Positions 19,636 to 28,381 of a stretch of DNA of 64,000 bases are shown here, one piece after another. Each line of letters starts with the position of its first letter. The first letter of the stretch is position 1. The stretch comes from an uncultured Anaerolineae bacterium (GTDB lineage Bacteria; Chloroflexota; Anaerolineae; Anaerolineales; Villigracilaceae), in the NCBI GenBank assembly GCA_903875215.1, contig CAIQVH010000016.1:372001-436000 (forward strand), written 5' to 3'. The notes beneath the pieces were generated by a model. That model saw nothing but the letters and a program-made list of their open reading frames with translations, was not told the origin of the DNA and did not search any database. The translations under genes were made by a program, and so were the position numbers.

Positions 19636-20721
19636 ATGACAACGCAGCCCGCATGGATTGAAGTCACCCGGTCCGAAGCCGGTTGGCAGGCCTTGTGCGC
19701 CTGCCAGGTTTGTCTGCAACCGTTTGAAACCGTGCGCAGGCTGCTGTGGGGCTTTAATCCATCTTTCCTGCTCAGCGAGGCCCTGGACAGGCAAAAACTG
19801 TTCATCGAATCCCAATTTCACAGCAGCCCGCTGGAAGAAATTCACCCGGAAAAGCGCGCCCTGGCCTTGCGCTGCCAGCGCATCCCTGAAAAAGGCCTCC
19901 TGTTGGCGCTGGTGGGCAAGGTCAGCGCGCCGACACGGGCCGAAGCGCTTGAGGCGGCTCAGGCATATAGCCAGGAATTGGCCGCCATTTTCCCGCTGGA
20001 TTATAAAATCTACCCGGCTACCTCCGCCCGGACTTTTGCAATCCTGACCGGGAAGGAGATCTTCACCGGCTGCCGGCAGCCACAAAGCCTGATGCAGATC
20101 TTGCGCGTGGAAAGCGCGCTGCGCTCTCAGCAAGGCTTTATCTATCTTAATGGTTTCTGGCAGGGCATGGAACGCGCTGACGAGCAAATCTGGCGCACGC
20201 TGGGCAATTTCCCGCGGGCAGTCATGCTGAATATCAGTCTACGCCCCACCCGGTTGGATGCATCTGAACGCCAGCTGCTGTGGGAAATGGAGCAGACCCT
20301 GCCAGATGCGTCCAGTCCATCCGCCCTCCAGCCGTACGAGCGCTGGGTCCAGCCCTTGTTGAAACGGCGGCTTAATCCGTGGAAACGGTTTTATCTTGTG
20401 CAAGTGCATCTAATTGCCCCGGAAGGTGTCAGCGAGGCATTGGTGCGTCCGATTGGCTCAGCCATCACGCGCGAGAGCGAACAACTCAGTTCACCCGGAT
20501 ATATGACCCGTGCCCCTGAAAATAGCGCCAGCCTCACCCTCTGGCGGCAGAAGCTGGCCGGGTTGGAATTGGTGCCGGTGATTACCGGTACCCCCACGCT
20601 GCCTCACCTGAGCCACCTTGTCGACCTGGAGGAAGCCCAGGCCGTCTTTCGCTTTCCCTACCCGCCCGAACCCGGTCTGCCCGGCGTACATTTTCTAGAA
20701 AAACTTGATCCCGATGAGTGA
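19636..20721 (+). CDS. Unrecognised 361-residue protein in the signalling cluster
   Basis: I do not recognise a family with confidence. It begins WIEVTRSEAGWQALCACQVC, has a mid-region LLALVGKVSAPTRAEALEAAQ, and ends VDLEEAQAVFRFPYPPEPGLPG. That pattern of an alpha/beta region and a final EAQAVFRFP-type element resembles the N-terminal modules that precede HerA/VirB4-type ATPase cores. There is no Walker A motif and no ATPase part. No membrane segment. GGGAG precedes the ATG, and its end overlaps the next start by 8 bases, so it is translated with the S1-kinase and probably works with it. Confidence 0.6.
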   Translation: MTTQPAWIEVTRSEAGWQALCACQVCLQPFETVRRLLWGFNPSFLLSEALDRQKLFIESQFHSSPLEEIHPEKRALALRCQRIPEKGLLLALVGKVSAPTRAEALEAAQAYSQELAAIFPLDYKIYPATSARTFAILTGKEIFTGCRQPQSLMQILRVESALRSQQGFIYLNGFWQGMERADEQIWRTLGNFPRAVMLNISLRPTRLDASERQLLWEMEQTLPDASSPSALQPYERWVQPLLKRRLNPWKRFYLVQVHLIAPEGVSEALVRPIGSAITRESEQLSSPGYMTRAPENSASLTLWRQKLAGLELVPVITGTPTLPHLSHLVDLEEAQAVFRFPYPPEPGLPGVHFLEKLDPDE

Positions 20722-22939
20722 CTCACACCCTACCCGCCAGCTGCACAACGTCAAAGTCATCAAACATCTGCCGCTTGGGTTGCTGATTGAGTTGGAAAAT
20801 CATCAGCACGGCATCGTTCGGGTGCGCGAAATTGCCTGGGATGAACACCAACGCGAGCAATGGCGCAGCCTGTATCCACCGGGGTGGACAGGACAGGCTT
20901 TGCCCATCAGCAACCTGCAAAAAGGTCACCCGGAATACAGCCTGCGCCTGGCGGAGGATGACCCCTGGGATGAACTCGCCGCGATCCGAGATAAACAGCA
21001 AATTTTCCAGGGTACCGTAACGGGCGTGGTGACCTTTGGAGCTTTCATCGAAATTGCCTCCGGCCTGACTGGTTTACTGCACAAATCACAGTTGCCCGCC
21101 TGGGTTGGCACCCTGCCCATCGACCTGTTCTGGCCCGGCGACCGGGTGCGCGTCACCCTGCGCGAAATCAACCTTCATGAGCGCCGCCTCAACCTGGGTT
21201 TGCCGCCCACCAGCCTCGCGCCCGTGGCTGGCCAGCTGCCCGAAACACCCGCCCGCAGTCCGCTTGGCAGTGGCGAAAACGGCTCCAGCCTGGATGAATT
21301 TCTCAATTCGGGTACCCGCAACCAGCGCATTCTGCTCGTCGAAGATGAACCCGATCAGCAGGCTGCCGTCTCCAACTGGCTGACCCGCATCGGCCAGCAC
21401 GTCGACCCGGCTTCAAATGCCATGGAGGCCCTGCGCTACCTGTCCACATCCCGCCCCGACTTGGCGATTATCGATGTCGGCCTGCCCGATGTTTCTGGTA
21501 CCGACCTGGCTGCCACCATTCTCGAACGCTGGCCGCAAGTACGCGTGATCATCGCCACCGACTGGGCGCGCCAGGAAGCGATGGCTGACCTGCTGGATGC
21601 CTTGCGCGCCAGGGGAGTGGAAATGTACCCCAAGCCGCTCCTGCCCGAAGATCTGCTGGCCATGCTGCGCGAAAAAAACGCCCCCGCTGAGGCCCTGCCG
21701 GCCGCTTCGACAGATTTACCCCACCCTGGCCTCTCCCTGGATGATCTACCCGGCCTGCAAGCCGGACGTTCCCTTCAGGACCTGCTGCACCAATGCCGTC
21801 GCCATCTGGGCTTTGACCAGGCCCTGCTCTTTGAATTTGACCCGATTCACCGCGCCACCAGCCTGCTCGAGCGTTCTGGAGAGGGCCAGCTGAATAAGGC
21901 CGCGCTGCCAGGGCTGGTATACAGCCCGGTGCGTGATGTCGCTGAAGATGGAAAAATGATCGTGATGTCCGAAATTGGCGCGCACGAAAAAGACCGCTTC
22001 CGCTACCTGCTCGAACTGATCCCGGATATGGAAAGCTGCATTGGCGTGCCTGTCCGCGCTGAAACCCAAAGCGCTTATGCCTTGTTCCTGCCTGGTAAAC
22101 ATGTGCGCCAGATTACAAAAGAACAACGCCTGTACGCCGAGGCGCTGGCGCAGGTCATCGGCAGCCTTTTGGAGCAGAAGCAGTTCAAAGAAAAATCCGT
22201 GCTGATTCAGCGCACAACCCTGATTGGTCACCTGACGCGCGCCATGGTGCATGAAATCAACAACCTGGTTGTTCCGCTGGCTTCGCGATTGGACACGTTG
22301 CAAACCACCCTGGCCCGGCTGGAGAAAAATCCCAACCAGGCCGAAATACAGGAGCGCAAGAACCTTCTGCTCAGCGCAGCGCTAAACGAAACCCGTGAAA
22401 TCATCCGGCGCATCATCAATACCACCCGCATGTTTTGGCGCATCGTTGAGAAAGGCAAAAAGCCGGAAATCTTGCGCGTGGATGAAATTATCGATGAAAC
22501 CATCCATTTGCTGCGCGATAACGCTGCCCGGGCACATGTTCACATGGTTTTCAATCGGCCCGAGCAGATGCTCATCATCCGCAACCAGGCGGTGGCTTTT
22601 GAGCAAGTGTTGTTAAATGTGGTACTGAACGCCATACAACAGGTTAACGAATTTCGGCCGGAAACCGGCGGTTGGGTGCAGGTGCGCGTCGATACCAGCC
22701 TGGATCCTGCCAAGACCGGGTTGCATCGTCTGCTCATTGAAGACAACGGTCCCGGAATCCATGCCCGGTTGTGGAACAAAATTTTCGAAGCAGGCTACAC
22801 CACCCGCCACGATGGGAGCGGTATCGGGTTGTACATTTCCCGCAACCTGGTGGAAGAAATGGGTGGGCGAATCTACGTCAAAGAAAGTTGTGTGCTGGGG
22901 GGAACAACCTTCGCCCTGGAAATTCCAGCCCAATTGTGA
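20714..22939 (+). CDS. Hybrid histidine kinase with two N-terminal S1-like domains (S1-S1-REC-GAF-HK)
   Basis: A 741-residue protein. Residues 12-85 and 95-165 look like two S1/OB folds; the second is clear (FQGTVTGVVTFGAFIEIASGL...GLLHKSQL...GDRVRVTL). A receiver domain covers about 203-320 (LLVEDEP, phosphoacceptor Asp253 in IIDVGLPD, Lys in YPKPL). A GAF domain spans about 345-500. The kinase core follows: His in MVHEINN near 513, N box NVVLNAIQQV, G1 DNGPGI, G2 GSGIGLYIS. Soluble; no sensor membrane segments. I used the ATG at 20714 rather than TTG 20705. S1 domains normally bind RNA, so the input may be RNA; this is inference. Confidence 0.85.
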   Translation: MSDSHPTRQLHNVKVIKHLPLGLLIELENHQHGIVRVREIAWDEHQREQWRSLYPPGWTGQALPISNLQKGHPEYSLRLAEDDPWDELAAIRDKQQIFQGTVTGVVTFGAFIEIASGLTGLLHKSQLPAWVGTLPIDLFWPGDRVRVTLREINLHERRLNLGLPPTSLAPVAGQLPETPARSPLGSGENGSSLDEFLNSGTRNQRILLVEDEPDQQAAVSNWLTRIGQHVDPASNAMEALRYLSTSRPDLAIIDVGLPDVSGTDLAATILERWPQVRVIIATDWARQEAMADLLDALRARGVEMYPKPLLPEDLLAMLREKNAPAEALPAASTDLPHPGLSLDDLPGLQAGRSLQDLLHQCRRHLGFDQALLFEFDPIHRATSLLERSGEGQLNKAALPGLVYSPVRDVAEDGKMIVMSEIGAHEKDRFRYLLELIPDMESCIGVPVRAETQSAYALFLPGKHVRQITKEQRLYAEALAQVIGSLLEQKQFKEKSVLIQRTTLIGHLTRAMVHEINNLVVPLASRLDTLQTTLARLEKNPNQAEIQERKNLLLSAALNETREIIRRIINTTRMFWRIVEKGKKPEILRVDEIIDETIHLLRDNAARAHVHMVFNRPEQMLIIRNQAVAFEQVLLNVVLNAIQQVNEFRPETGGWVQVRVDTSLDPAKTGLHRLLIEDNGPGIHARLWNKIFEAGYTTRHDGSGIGLYISRNLVEEMGGRIYVKESCVLGGTTFALEIPAQL

Positions 22940-22946
22940 GAGTGCC

Positions 22947-25900
22947 ATGTGCCGAGTCTTGATCCTGGACGATGAGCTTTACTATGCCCAAGCGATTGAA
23001 CTTCTTCTGGTTGAAGAAGAGTCCACCCATCCTGAGATTGTCACCCAGGCTGCACACGCCCTGGAAAAAGTCACCCAGGCGGTGCGCAGTAACAAGCCCT
23101 ATGATATTCTGATGATTGATTACCGTCTCGGCCCGGAGAAGGACGGCATCGAGGTTTTCAAAGAATTGCGCGCCATCAGCCCGGATTCAGATGGCATTAT
23201 CCTGACCGGGTACGATGACGAGGAAAGCGGTTTGCGCTCCTATAAGGCGGGTGCATTTCGCTATCTGCCCAAAATCACCAGCAATCAGGAACTGTTGTTT
23301 GTTTTTCGTGCTTTACGGCAGTGGCGCGAGGAGCAACGCGCCACCAGTTGGCAGCAGATTTTCAGCGAGGTGTTGGAATCGGCCCTGCGCAAGAAGGAAT
23401 TTCAGGCGGTGGGACAGGCGGTGGTGCAGCATTCGCTCCGGCTGGGATTTTCCCGCGCGCACCTGTTCTGGAAACCTACCGCACGGGATGCTGATCAGGC
23501 TGATCTGGTCGGCATTGAGTGTGCCGGGGCAGGGCGGATGGCTAATTTTATCGGGCAGCGCTTCCAGCTGGCTGATTGGGGCCAGCCCGGCATGTTCGAG
23601 TCGGCGGAGAGTGTGATCTTCATCCGCAGTGAGTCGGTGACGCGGGTGCGATCGCGTCTCGAGGCTTACGGCTATCAGCCACCTTCGGGCGAGATCAGCC
23701 TGTTGCCATTGCGGAACAGCGAAGGTCTGTTGGGTGTGCTGATGCTTGATTACGGGCAGACTTCCAAAACCCTGGGCAGCCATGAACGTGGATTATTAAA
23801 ATTCTTTGCCCGGCAGGTTTCGCTGGCCATGGAACACGCCGCGCTCTACACTCGCGAGCAGAAAGCAATCCAGGAACAGACTCGCTTGAACGAAATTGGC
23901 CGCGACCTGACTGCCAGGGCAACTCATAAACCTCTGACGGAAATCCTGGCCGAAGTCCGCGAACGAATTGGCGAGTTTGGCATTGATACGGGCAATTTCA
24001 TGGCGATCCTGATCGACGAAGAAGTGCATGAATTGGATCTGCGCCTGGTTTATTGTGAAAACCAACCACTGGCACCGTCCCGTCGTCCGCTGGGAAATGA
24101 TCTGGAAGACTGGTTCTTCAAGCATGGAAAGCCGCTTTTGATCGAGACTGATATTGCAGGGTTTGCCCGACGAAACGGAATCCAGCTGAATGGGAAAGTG
24201 GCCGCCAGCTGGTTGGGGATTCCGCTCCGAGTGAACGGCAAGCTGATTGGCGGGCTTATCCTGCAGCAATTCCAGGCCGGTCTTCCGTTCATTGACAATG
24301 AATTGCGGCTCTTGACCGAAATGGCCGTCCAGGTTGCCGGCGCCATCCAAAATTGTGAGGCGGCGGAAAAAGAGCATCAGGAGTTGGAACGGCTGAACGT
24401 TCTCAATCGCGCCGGTGTGGAAATGCTGCGGGTGGCACAGCAACATCTCCATGAGCCGGAGCGGAAACAGGGCTTGTGGCAGGTTGTCTTGACGATCGCC
24501 ACTGCCCGTTTTGGGGTCGGGTTTAACGATGCCATGCTTTTTCTCAAAACCGAACCGCACACCCTGCAAGGTACCTGGGCTATTGGCACAGAGGATGCCA
24601 GCAAAGTCTACCAGGATTGGCAAATTGATGAAGCGCGGGATTACTCGTTCGATGATTTTTTGCTCGATCTGGACGCCAATACCCTGCGCCTGACTGATTA
24701 TGCAGCGCTGATTAAGCAGCTTGCCATTTCATGGCGGGGAAGTGAACACGCCTTTGGAGAAGTGCTTGAAACAGGTCAAATCCTGCGCCTGACAGCCGCA
24801 GAAGCGGCCCGCCGGCTGCCTGCCGAACTTCGGGCAGTCATCCAGCTGAATGCCGATTGCGCCATCCTGCCGCTCAAGGTACGCCAGGATGTGCTGGGCC
24901 TCTTGCTGGTAGACAACAAGCACAATGGCCGTGAGATTGCTGCGCGCGAACTAAACCGGCTCCAAACTGTGTTGAATTATGCTGGCCTGATCTGGGAAAC
25001 CCTGCGCGAGTATGAAAAAAGTCTGCAACTGCTGGAAATCACCCAGACCACCATTAGCCAGGATCGCAACACGCCTCTGCAAACGACGCTGAAACAAATC
25101 TGCGAGGCCGCCCTAAAACTGATTGGCGCTGACTGGGCTGTGATTTACCCATTCTCCGAGCACGATGGCGAATTGTTGTTTGACCAGGAAACGATGAGTT
25201 ATGCCGGGCATCTTTACTCCAGCCTTGAAACCGTGCAAAACAAAAGAAAACCTGCCACCAATGGGTTGACCGCCATGATTCTCAAAGCAGGGGAAGTCAT
25301 CGTTGAGCAAATCAACAAACCTATCAACGGCATCAAACTTGCCAACTATCAGTTCATCAAAGCCGAGAATGTAAAAGCCTTTTTCGGCCTGAAAATTCAA
25401 GATGTTGTCACCCATCAAGAGCTGGGGGTTTTTTACCTGAATTTCCGCGAGCCGCGCCATTTTTCAGCCGAAGAAATCGACCGAGCCCATTCATTTGCCA
25501 GCCTGGCCGCTTTTGTCATCTCCAATTCAACGCGGTACGCCGAACAGGAAATGCGTCGGCGGCTGGAAGCCGCCCTGGCAACCGCCGTCGCAGTCAGCTC
25601 CAGCACAGAGCAAACAGAAATGCTCAAAAATGTGCTGACAGGACTGCACAAATTCTTCAAAGAAACCACGCTCTGCGTGCTAACCTACGATAAGGCCGAA
25701 AACTCGCTGAAATTTGCTCCCGGAACCCTGGATTACTACCAGATCACCAACCCTACTTACCGGAAAACGCGCAATTTCCCGCTTAATGGAAAATCGCTGG
25801 CTTGCACAGTGGCCCGCAAAGCCCTGCAAAGCCACCAGATCGAATTTGAGAACGTGCCCAATGTTCACGCGCGCCAGGATTACATGGGGCTGGTGGAAGA

Positions 25901-26747
25901 CACCCAATCGGAACTATGCGTCAGCCTGATCAACGACGAAGATGGTTCCCTGCTCGGCGTCCTGGTTCTAGAACGAAAACACAGCACCAGGTTTGATCAG
26001 GATGACGAAGCCCTCGTTGAAACCGTGGCCCGTCAACTCAGCCTTGGGCTGAAAAGCTTCTCCCAGCGCGAGGAAATTACCTTCACTAAAACCGTCTCAA
26101 CGCTGACAGCTTCTGCGGCTGACCTGGCGCATGACATCAAAACCGAAGCCGGCAACATCCAGGCCTGGGCCTACCTGATCAAGGAATTTGCCGAAGACAG
26201 CCTGACGATCAGCGACTACGCCACCCAGATCGAAGAGAGCGCCCAGAGGCTATCCAAAACCTGGATCTGGAAAGACCAGGGCCACATCCTGCTCCCGCTC
26301 GATAAAACCCTCTACAACATCGCAGAAGCCCAAACCCGCCAGAAAAACATTGAATTTGAAATGCATCCTGGCGCGCCAGGCATTTACATCCTGGCTAACC
26401 CGACTCAGATTGAACGAATCTTGCGGCACCTGGTGCGGAACGCCGACCAGGCAATGAGAACTCATAAAAGGAAAAAGATCATTCTCCAGACCAGAAAAAT
26501 AGGAACCGCAGAAGTGGAGATTTTGTTTCAGGATTTTGGCCCCGGCGTCAGCGAAAAAGTCCGTCAGAGCCTGTTCAAAACCGATGTCACCACCAAACAA
26601 ACCAACGGAGGGTATGGCCTGCTGCTCTCGCGCCTGTTGGTGGAGGAAATGGACGGCACCATCCGGTTAATGCCCAGACAAGCCCAAAAAGGCGCTGTTT
26701 TTTCGATCAAATTGCCCATTGCCTCGGGAGAGGATGTTGAAAAATGA
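22947..26747 (+). CDS. Very large REC-multi-GAF histidine kinase
   Basis: A 1266-residue soluble hybrid kinase. An N-terminal receiver (VLILDDELYYA, phosphoacceptor Asp57 in MIDYRLGP) is followed by about five GAF-like modules (roughly 155-290, 310-470, 495-680, 705-865, 885-1045). The histidine kinase core has His1062 in LAHDIKTEAGN, N box LVRNADQAM, G1 DFGPGV and G2 GGYGLLLSRLL. The true start is the ATG at 22947; the longer frame runs back into the upstream kinase in a different reading frame. GAF arrays usually bind small ligands or chromophores. Its stop overlaps the next start (ATGA). Confidence 0.88.
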   Translation: MCRVLILDDELYYAQAIELLLVEEESTHPEIVTQAAHALEKVTQAVRSNKPYDILMIDYRLGPEKDGIEVFKELRAISPDSDGIILTGYDDEESGLRSYKAGAFRYLPKITSNQELLFVFRALRQWREEQRATSWQQIFSEVLESALRKKEFQAVGQAVVQHSLRLGFSRAHLFWKPTARDADQADLVGIECAGAGRMANFIGQRFQLADWGQPGMFESAESVIFIRSESVTRVRSRLEAYGYQPPSGEISLLPLRNSEGLLGVLMLDYGQTSKTLGSHERGLLKFFARQVSLAMEHAALYTREQKAIQEQTRLNEIGRDLTARATHKPLTEILAEVRERIGEFGIDTGNFMAILIDEEVHELDLRLVYCENQPLAPSRRPLGNDLEDWFFKHGKPLLIETDIAGFARRNGIQLNGKVAASWLGIPLRVNGKLIGGLILQQFQAGLPFIDNELRLLTEMAVQVAGAIQNCEAAEKEHQELERLNVLNRAGVEMLRVAQQHLHEPERKQGLWQVVLTIATARFGVGFNDAMLFLKTEPHTLQGTWAIGTEDASKVYQDWQIDEARDYSFDDFLLDLDANTLRLTDYAALIKQLAISWRGSEHAFGEVLETGQILRLTAAEAARRLPAELRAVIQLNADCAILPLKVRQDVLGLLLVDNKHNGREIAARELNRLQTVLNYAGLIWETLREYEKSLQLLEITQTTISQDRNTPLQTTLKQICEAALKLIGADWAVIYPFSEHDGELLFDQETMSYAGHLYSSLETVQNKRKPATNGLTAMILKAGEVIVEQINKPINGIKLANYQFIKAENVKAFFGLKIQDVVTHQELGVFYLNFREPRHFSAEEIDRAHSFASLAAFVISNSTRYAEQEMRRRLEAALATAVAVSSSTEQTEMLKNVLTGLHKFFKETTLCVLTYDKAENSLKFAPGTLDYYQITNPTYRKTRNFPLNGKSLACTVARKALQSHQIEFENVPNVHARQDYMGLVEDTQSELCVSLINDEDGSLLGVLVLERKHSTRFDQDDEALVETVARQLSLGLKSFSQREEITFTKTVSTLTASAADLAHDIKTEAGNIQAWAYLIKEFAEDSLTISDYATQIEESAQRLSKTWIWKDQGHILLPLDKTLYNIAEAQTRQKNIEFEMHPGAPGIYILANPTQIERILRHLVRNADQAMRTHKRKKIILQTRKIGTAEVEILFQDFGPGVSEKVRQSLFKTDVTTKQTNGGYGLLLSRLLVEEMDGTIRLMPRQAQKGAVFSIKLPIASGEDVEK

Positions 26748-28369
26748 CATTCATCCAAAAAGAAAAAACAGACCATCTCAACCCACCGCGGGTGCTGGTG
26801 GTGGAAAATGACGCCATGACTCGCCACGTCTACGCCGAGCTGCTCAAGCATTGGGGTTATCTGCCCATTCTGGCCGAAGGAGATGGCATCTATCTCCTCG
26901 AAAATGCCGGTGCGCTGGTACGCAATCAACGCTGCCGGCTGGCTCTGGTGGATTTACGCCTGCTGGATAATTTCGACGAGCAGGATAAAAGCGGCCTGCA
27001 TATCATTCCCAACCTCGCCCCGGCGGCCTGCATCATCCTGAGCGCGTTCGCCACGCCGAACGACTTCAATGATGCCAGACAAAATGGAGCTTATGCCGTA
27101 GTCCATAAAGGCGATGGGCCGCGAGCCCTCCGCAAGGAACTGGACAAACTGGCCGGAAAATTATGCTCGCAAAAAAAAGAAATCCAATTTGATCCCCCGG
27201 AATTGCTCAACGAAATCGGCCCCAGTGTCATGGGGACAGCGGTCGCGGAGCAATTTTACGATCAGGTTCTGGATGCTTTCATCCAATTATTCCCCAATGC
27301 TCGGCGGTTAAAGGTGGAAAAATTGGGAGCATCCCAGCCCTCTCATAACTACCTGAGCGCACCCCGCCTGCGCTCGACCCTGCTCACGGTTCGAGAAGAT
27401 GATCGCCAACCGGTCATCGTCAAGCTGGCCCGCCAACAAAAAGCTAAAATCGAAATCGACAACTATAATAAATATATTGATGAAAAACTAAAGAGAGCTT
27501 ATTACCCTGCCCTGAAAGGCGATTGCTACCTTTGGGACATTGGCGGCCTCCGATTTGCCTATGTGGGCACGCTTGACCAGGTTTTCTCCAACTTTTTTCT
27601 CAACCAAAGCACGAATCGGATCAAAACCAGCCTCGAGCAGTTCTTCAACGAAACCTGGAGCCCACACTACGAGGCGGCCACAACTCGCGAACATACATCC
27701 CTTTTCAGGCTATATTGTTCAGTCTGGGGAGACGAATGGGTGGAGAGGCTCAAAAAATATCAAGGTTTCCACCCCGAAGAAGCCATGGACTCTGCAAGAA
27801 TTGCAAAGCTCCAGCCGCCCAACCCATTTGAGTGGATGAAAACCAACATTCTGGGTGGGCAGGATGTGAGCCAAATGGAAAAAATCCGCGTGGCCGTAAC
27901 GCACGGTGACCTGCATGGCGATAATATGCTCGTCGACTCCAATCACAACATCTGGGTGGTGGATTTTGAGCGCACACAGCCGGGCCATATTTTGCAAGAC
28001 TTTATCGAGCTCGAAGTGGATTTGATCAGCCGCCTGCCGAACATACCCGAGAACAGCAGCGCTTTTTATGCCCTGTGCCTGGCGGTCTGCCAGCCGGACA
28101 GACTTCAGGCGTTGAAATCTGATCCGAGAATCGAGGCCAATGCAGAGGCCCGAAAAGTCTTCAGCACCATCTCTACTCTGAGAAAACTGGCCCACACCCG
28201 CACCGGTCTCACCGACATTCGAGAATATCGGTTGGGTTTGTTGTTCAACACCCTGTTCCGCGCCACCTTGGCCAAAAATCAGCAGCGCGCCTTGATGCTG
28301 GGCAGCATCCTTTGTTATCGCCTTGATCATCCAAACGAAACCTGGCCACCAGCCCATTGGAATTACTAA
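26744..28369 (+). CDS. Receiver domain fused to aminoglycoside-phosphotransferase-like kinase
   Basis: A 541-residue protein. Residues 16-135 are a receiver (VLVVENDAMTRHVYAELLKHWG, acceptor Asp near 69 in LALVDLRLLD). The rest is a protein-kinase-like/APH fold: the ATP-binding Lys likely in PVIVKLARQ, helix Glu in KIEIDNY, catalytic loop THGDLHGDNML near 386, metal-binding VVDFERT. APH-like kinases phosphorylate small molecules or proteins. A similar kinase family has been described as an associated domain of bacterial NTP-dependent ternary (conflict) systems; I cannot confirm membership. It starts in a 4-base overlap with the preceding kinase, so the receiver is likely its phosphorelay partner. 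Confidence 0.8.
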   Translation: MTFIQKEKTDHLNPPRVLVVENDAMTRHVYAELLKHWGYLPILAEGDGIYLLENAGALVRNQRCRLALVDLRLLDNFDEQDKSGLHIIPNLAPAACIILSAFATPNDFNDARQNGAYAVVHKGDGPRALRKELDKLAGKLCSQKKEIQFDPPELLNEIGPSVMGTAVAEQFYDQVLDAFIQLFPNARRLKVEKLGASQPSHNYLSAPRLRSTLLTVREDDRQPVIVKLARQQKAKIEIDNYNKYIDEKLKRAYYPALKGDCYLWDIGGLRFAYVGTLDQVFSNFFLNQSTNRIKTSLEQFFNETWSPHYEAATTREHTSLFRLYCSVWGDEWVERLKKYQGFHPEEAMDSARIAKLQPPNPFEWMKTNILGGQDVSQMEKIRVAVTHGDLHGDNMLVDSNHNIWVVDFERTQPGHILQDFIELEVDLISRLPNIPENSSAFYALCLAVCQPDRLQALKSDPRIEANAEARKVFSTISTLRKLAHTRTGLTDIREYRLGLLFNTLFRATLAKNQQRALMLGSILCYRLDHPNETWPPAHWNY

Positions 28370-28381
28370 AGGAGTAACCAG

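Noticed and set aside
22737-22946. Upstream extension of the REC-multi-GAF kinase
   Set aside because: It is the ATPase end of the preceding kinase read in the wrong frame. The receiver motif begins exactly at ATG 22947.
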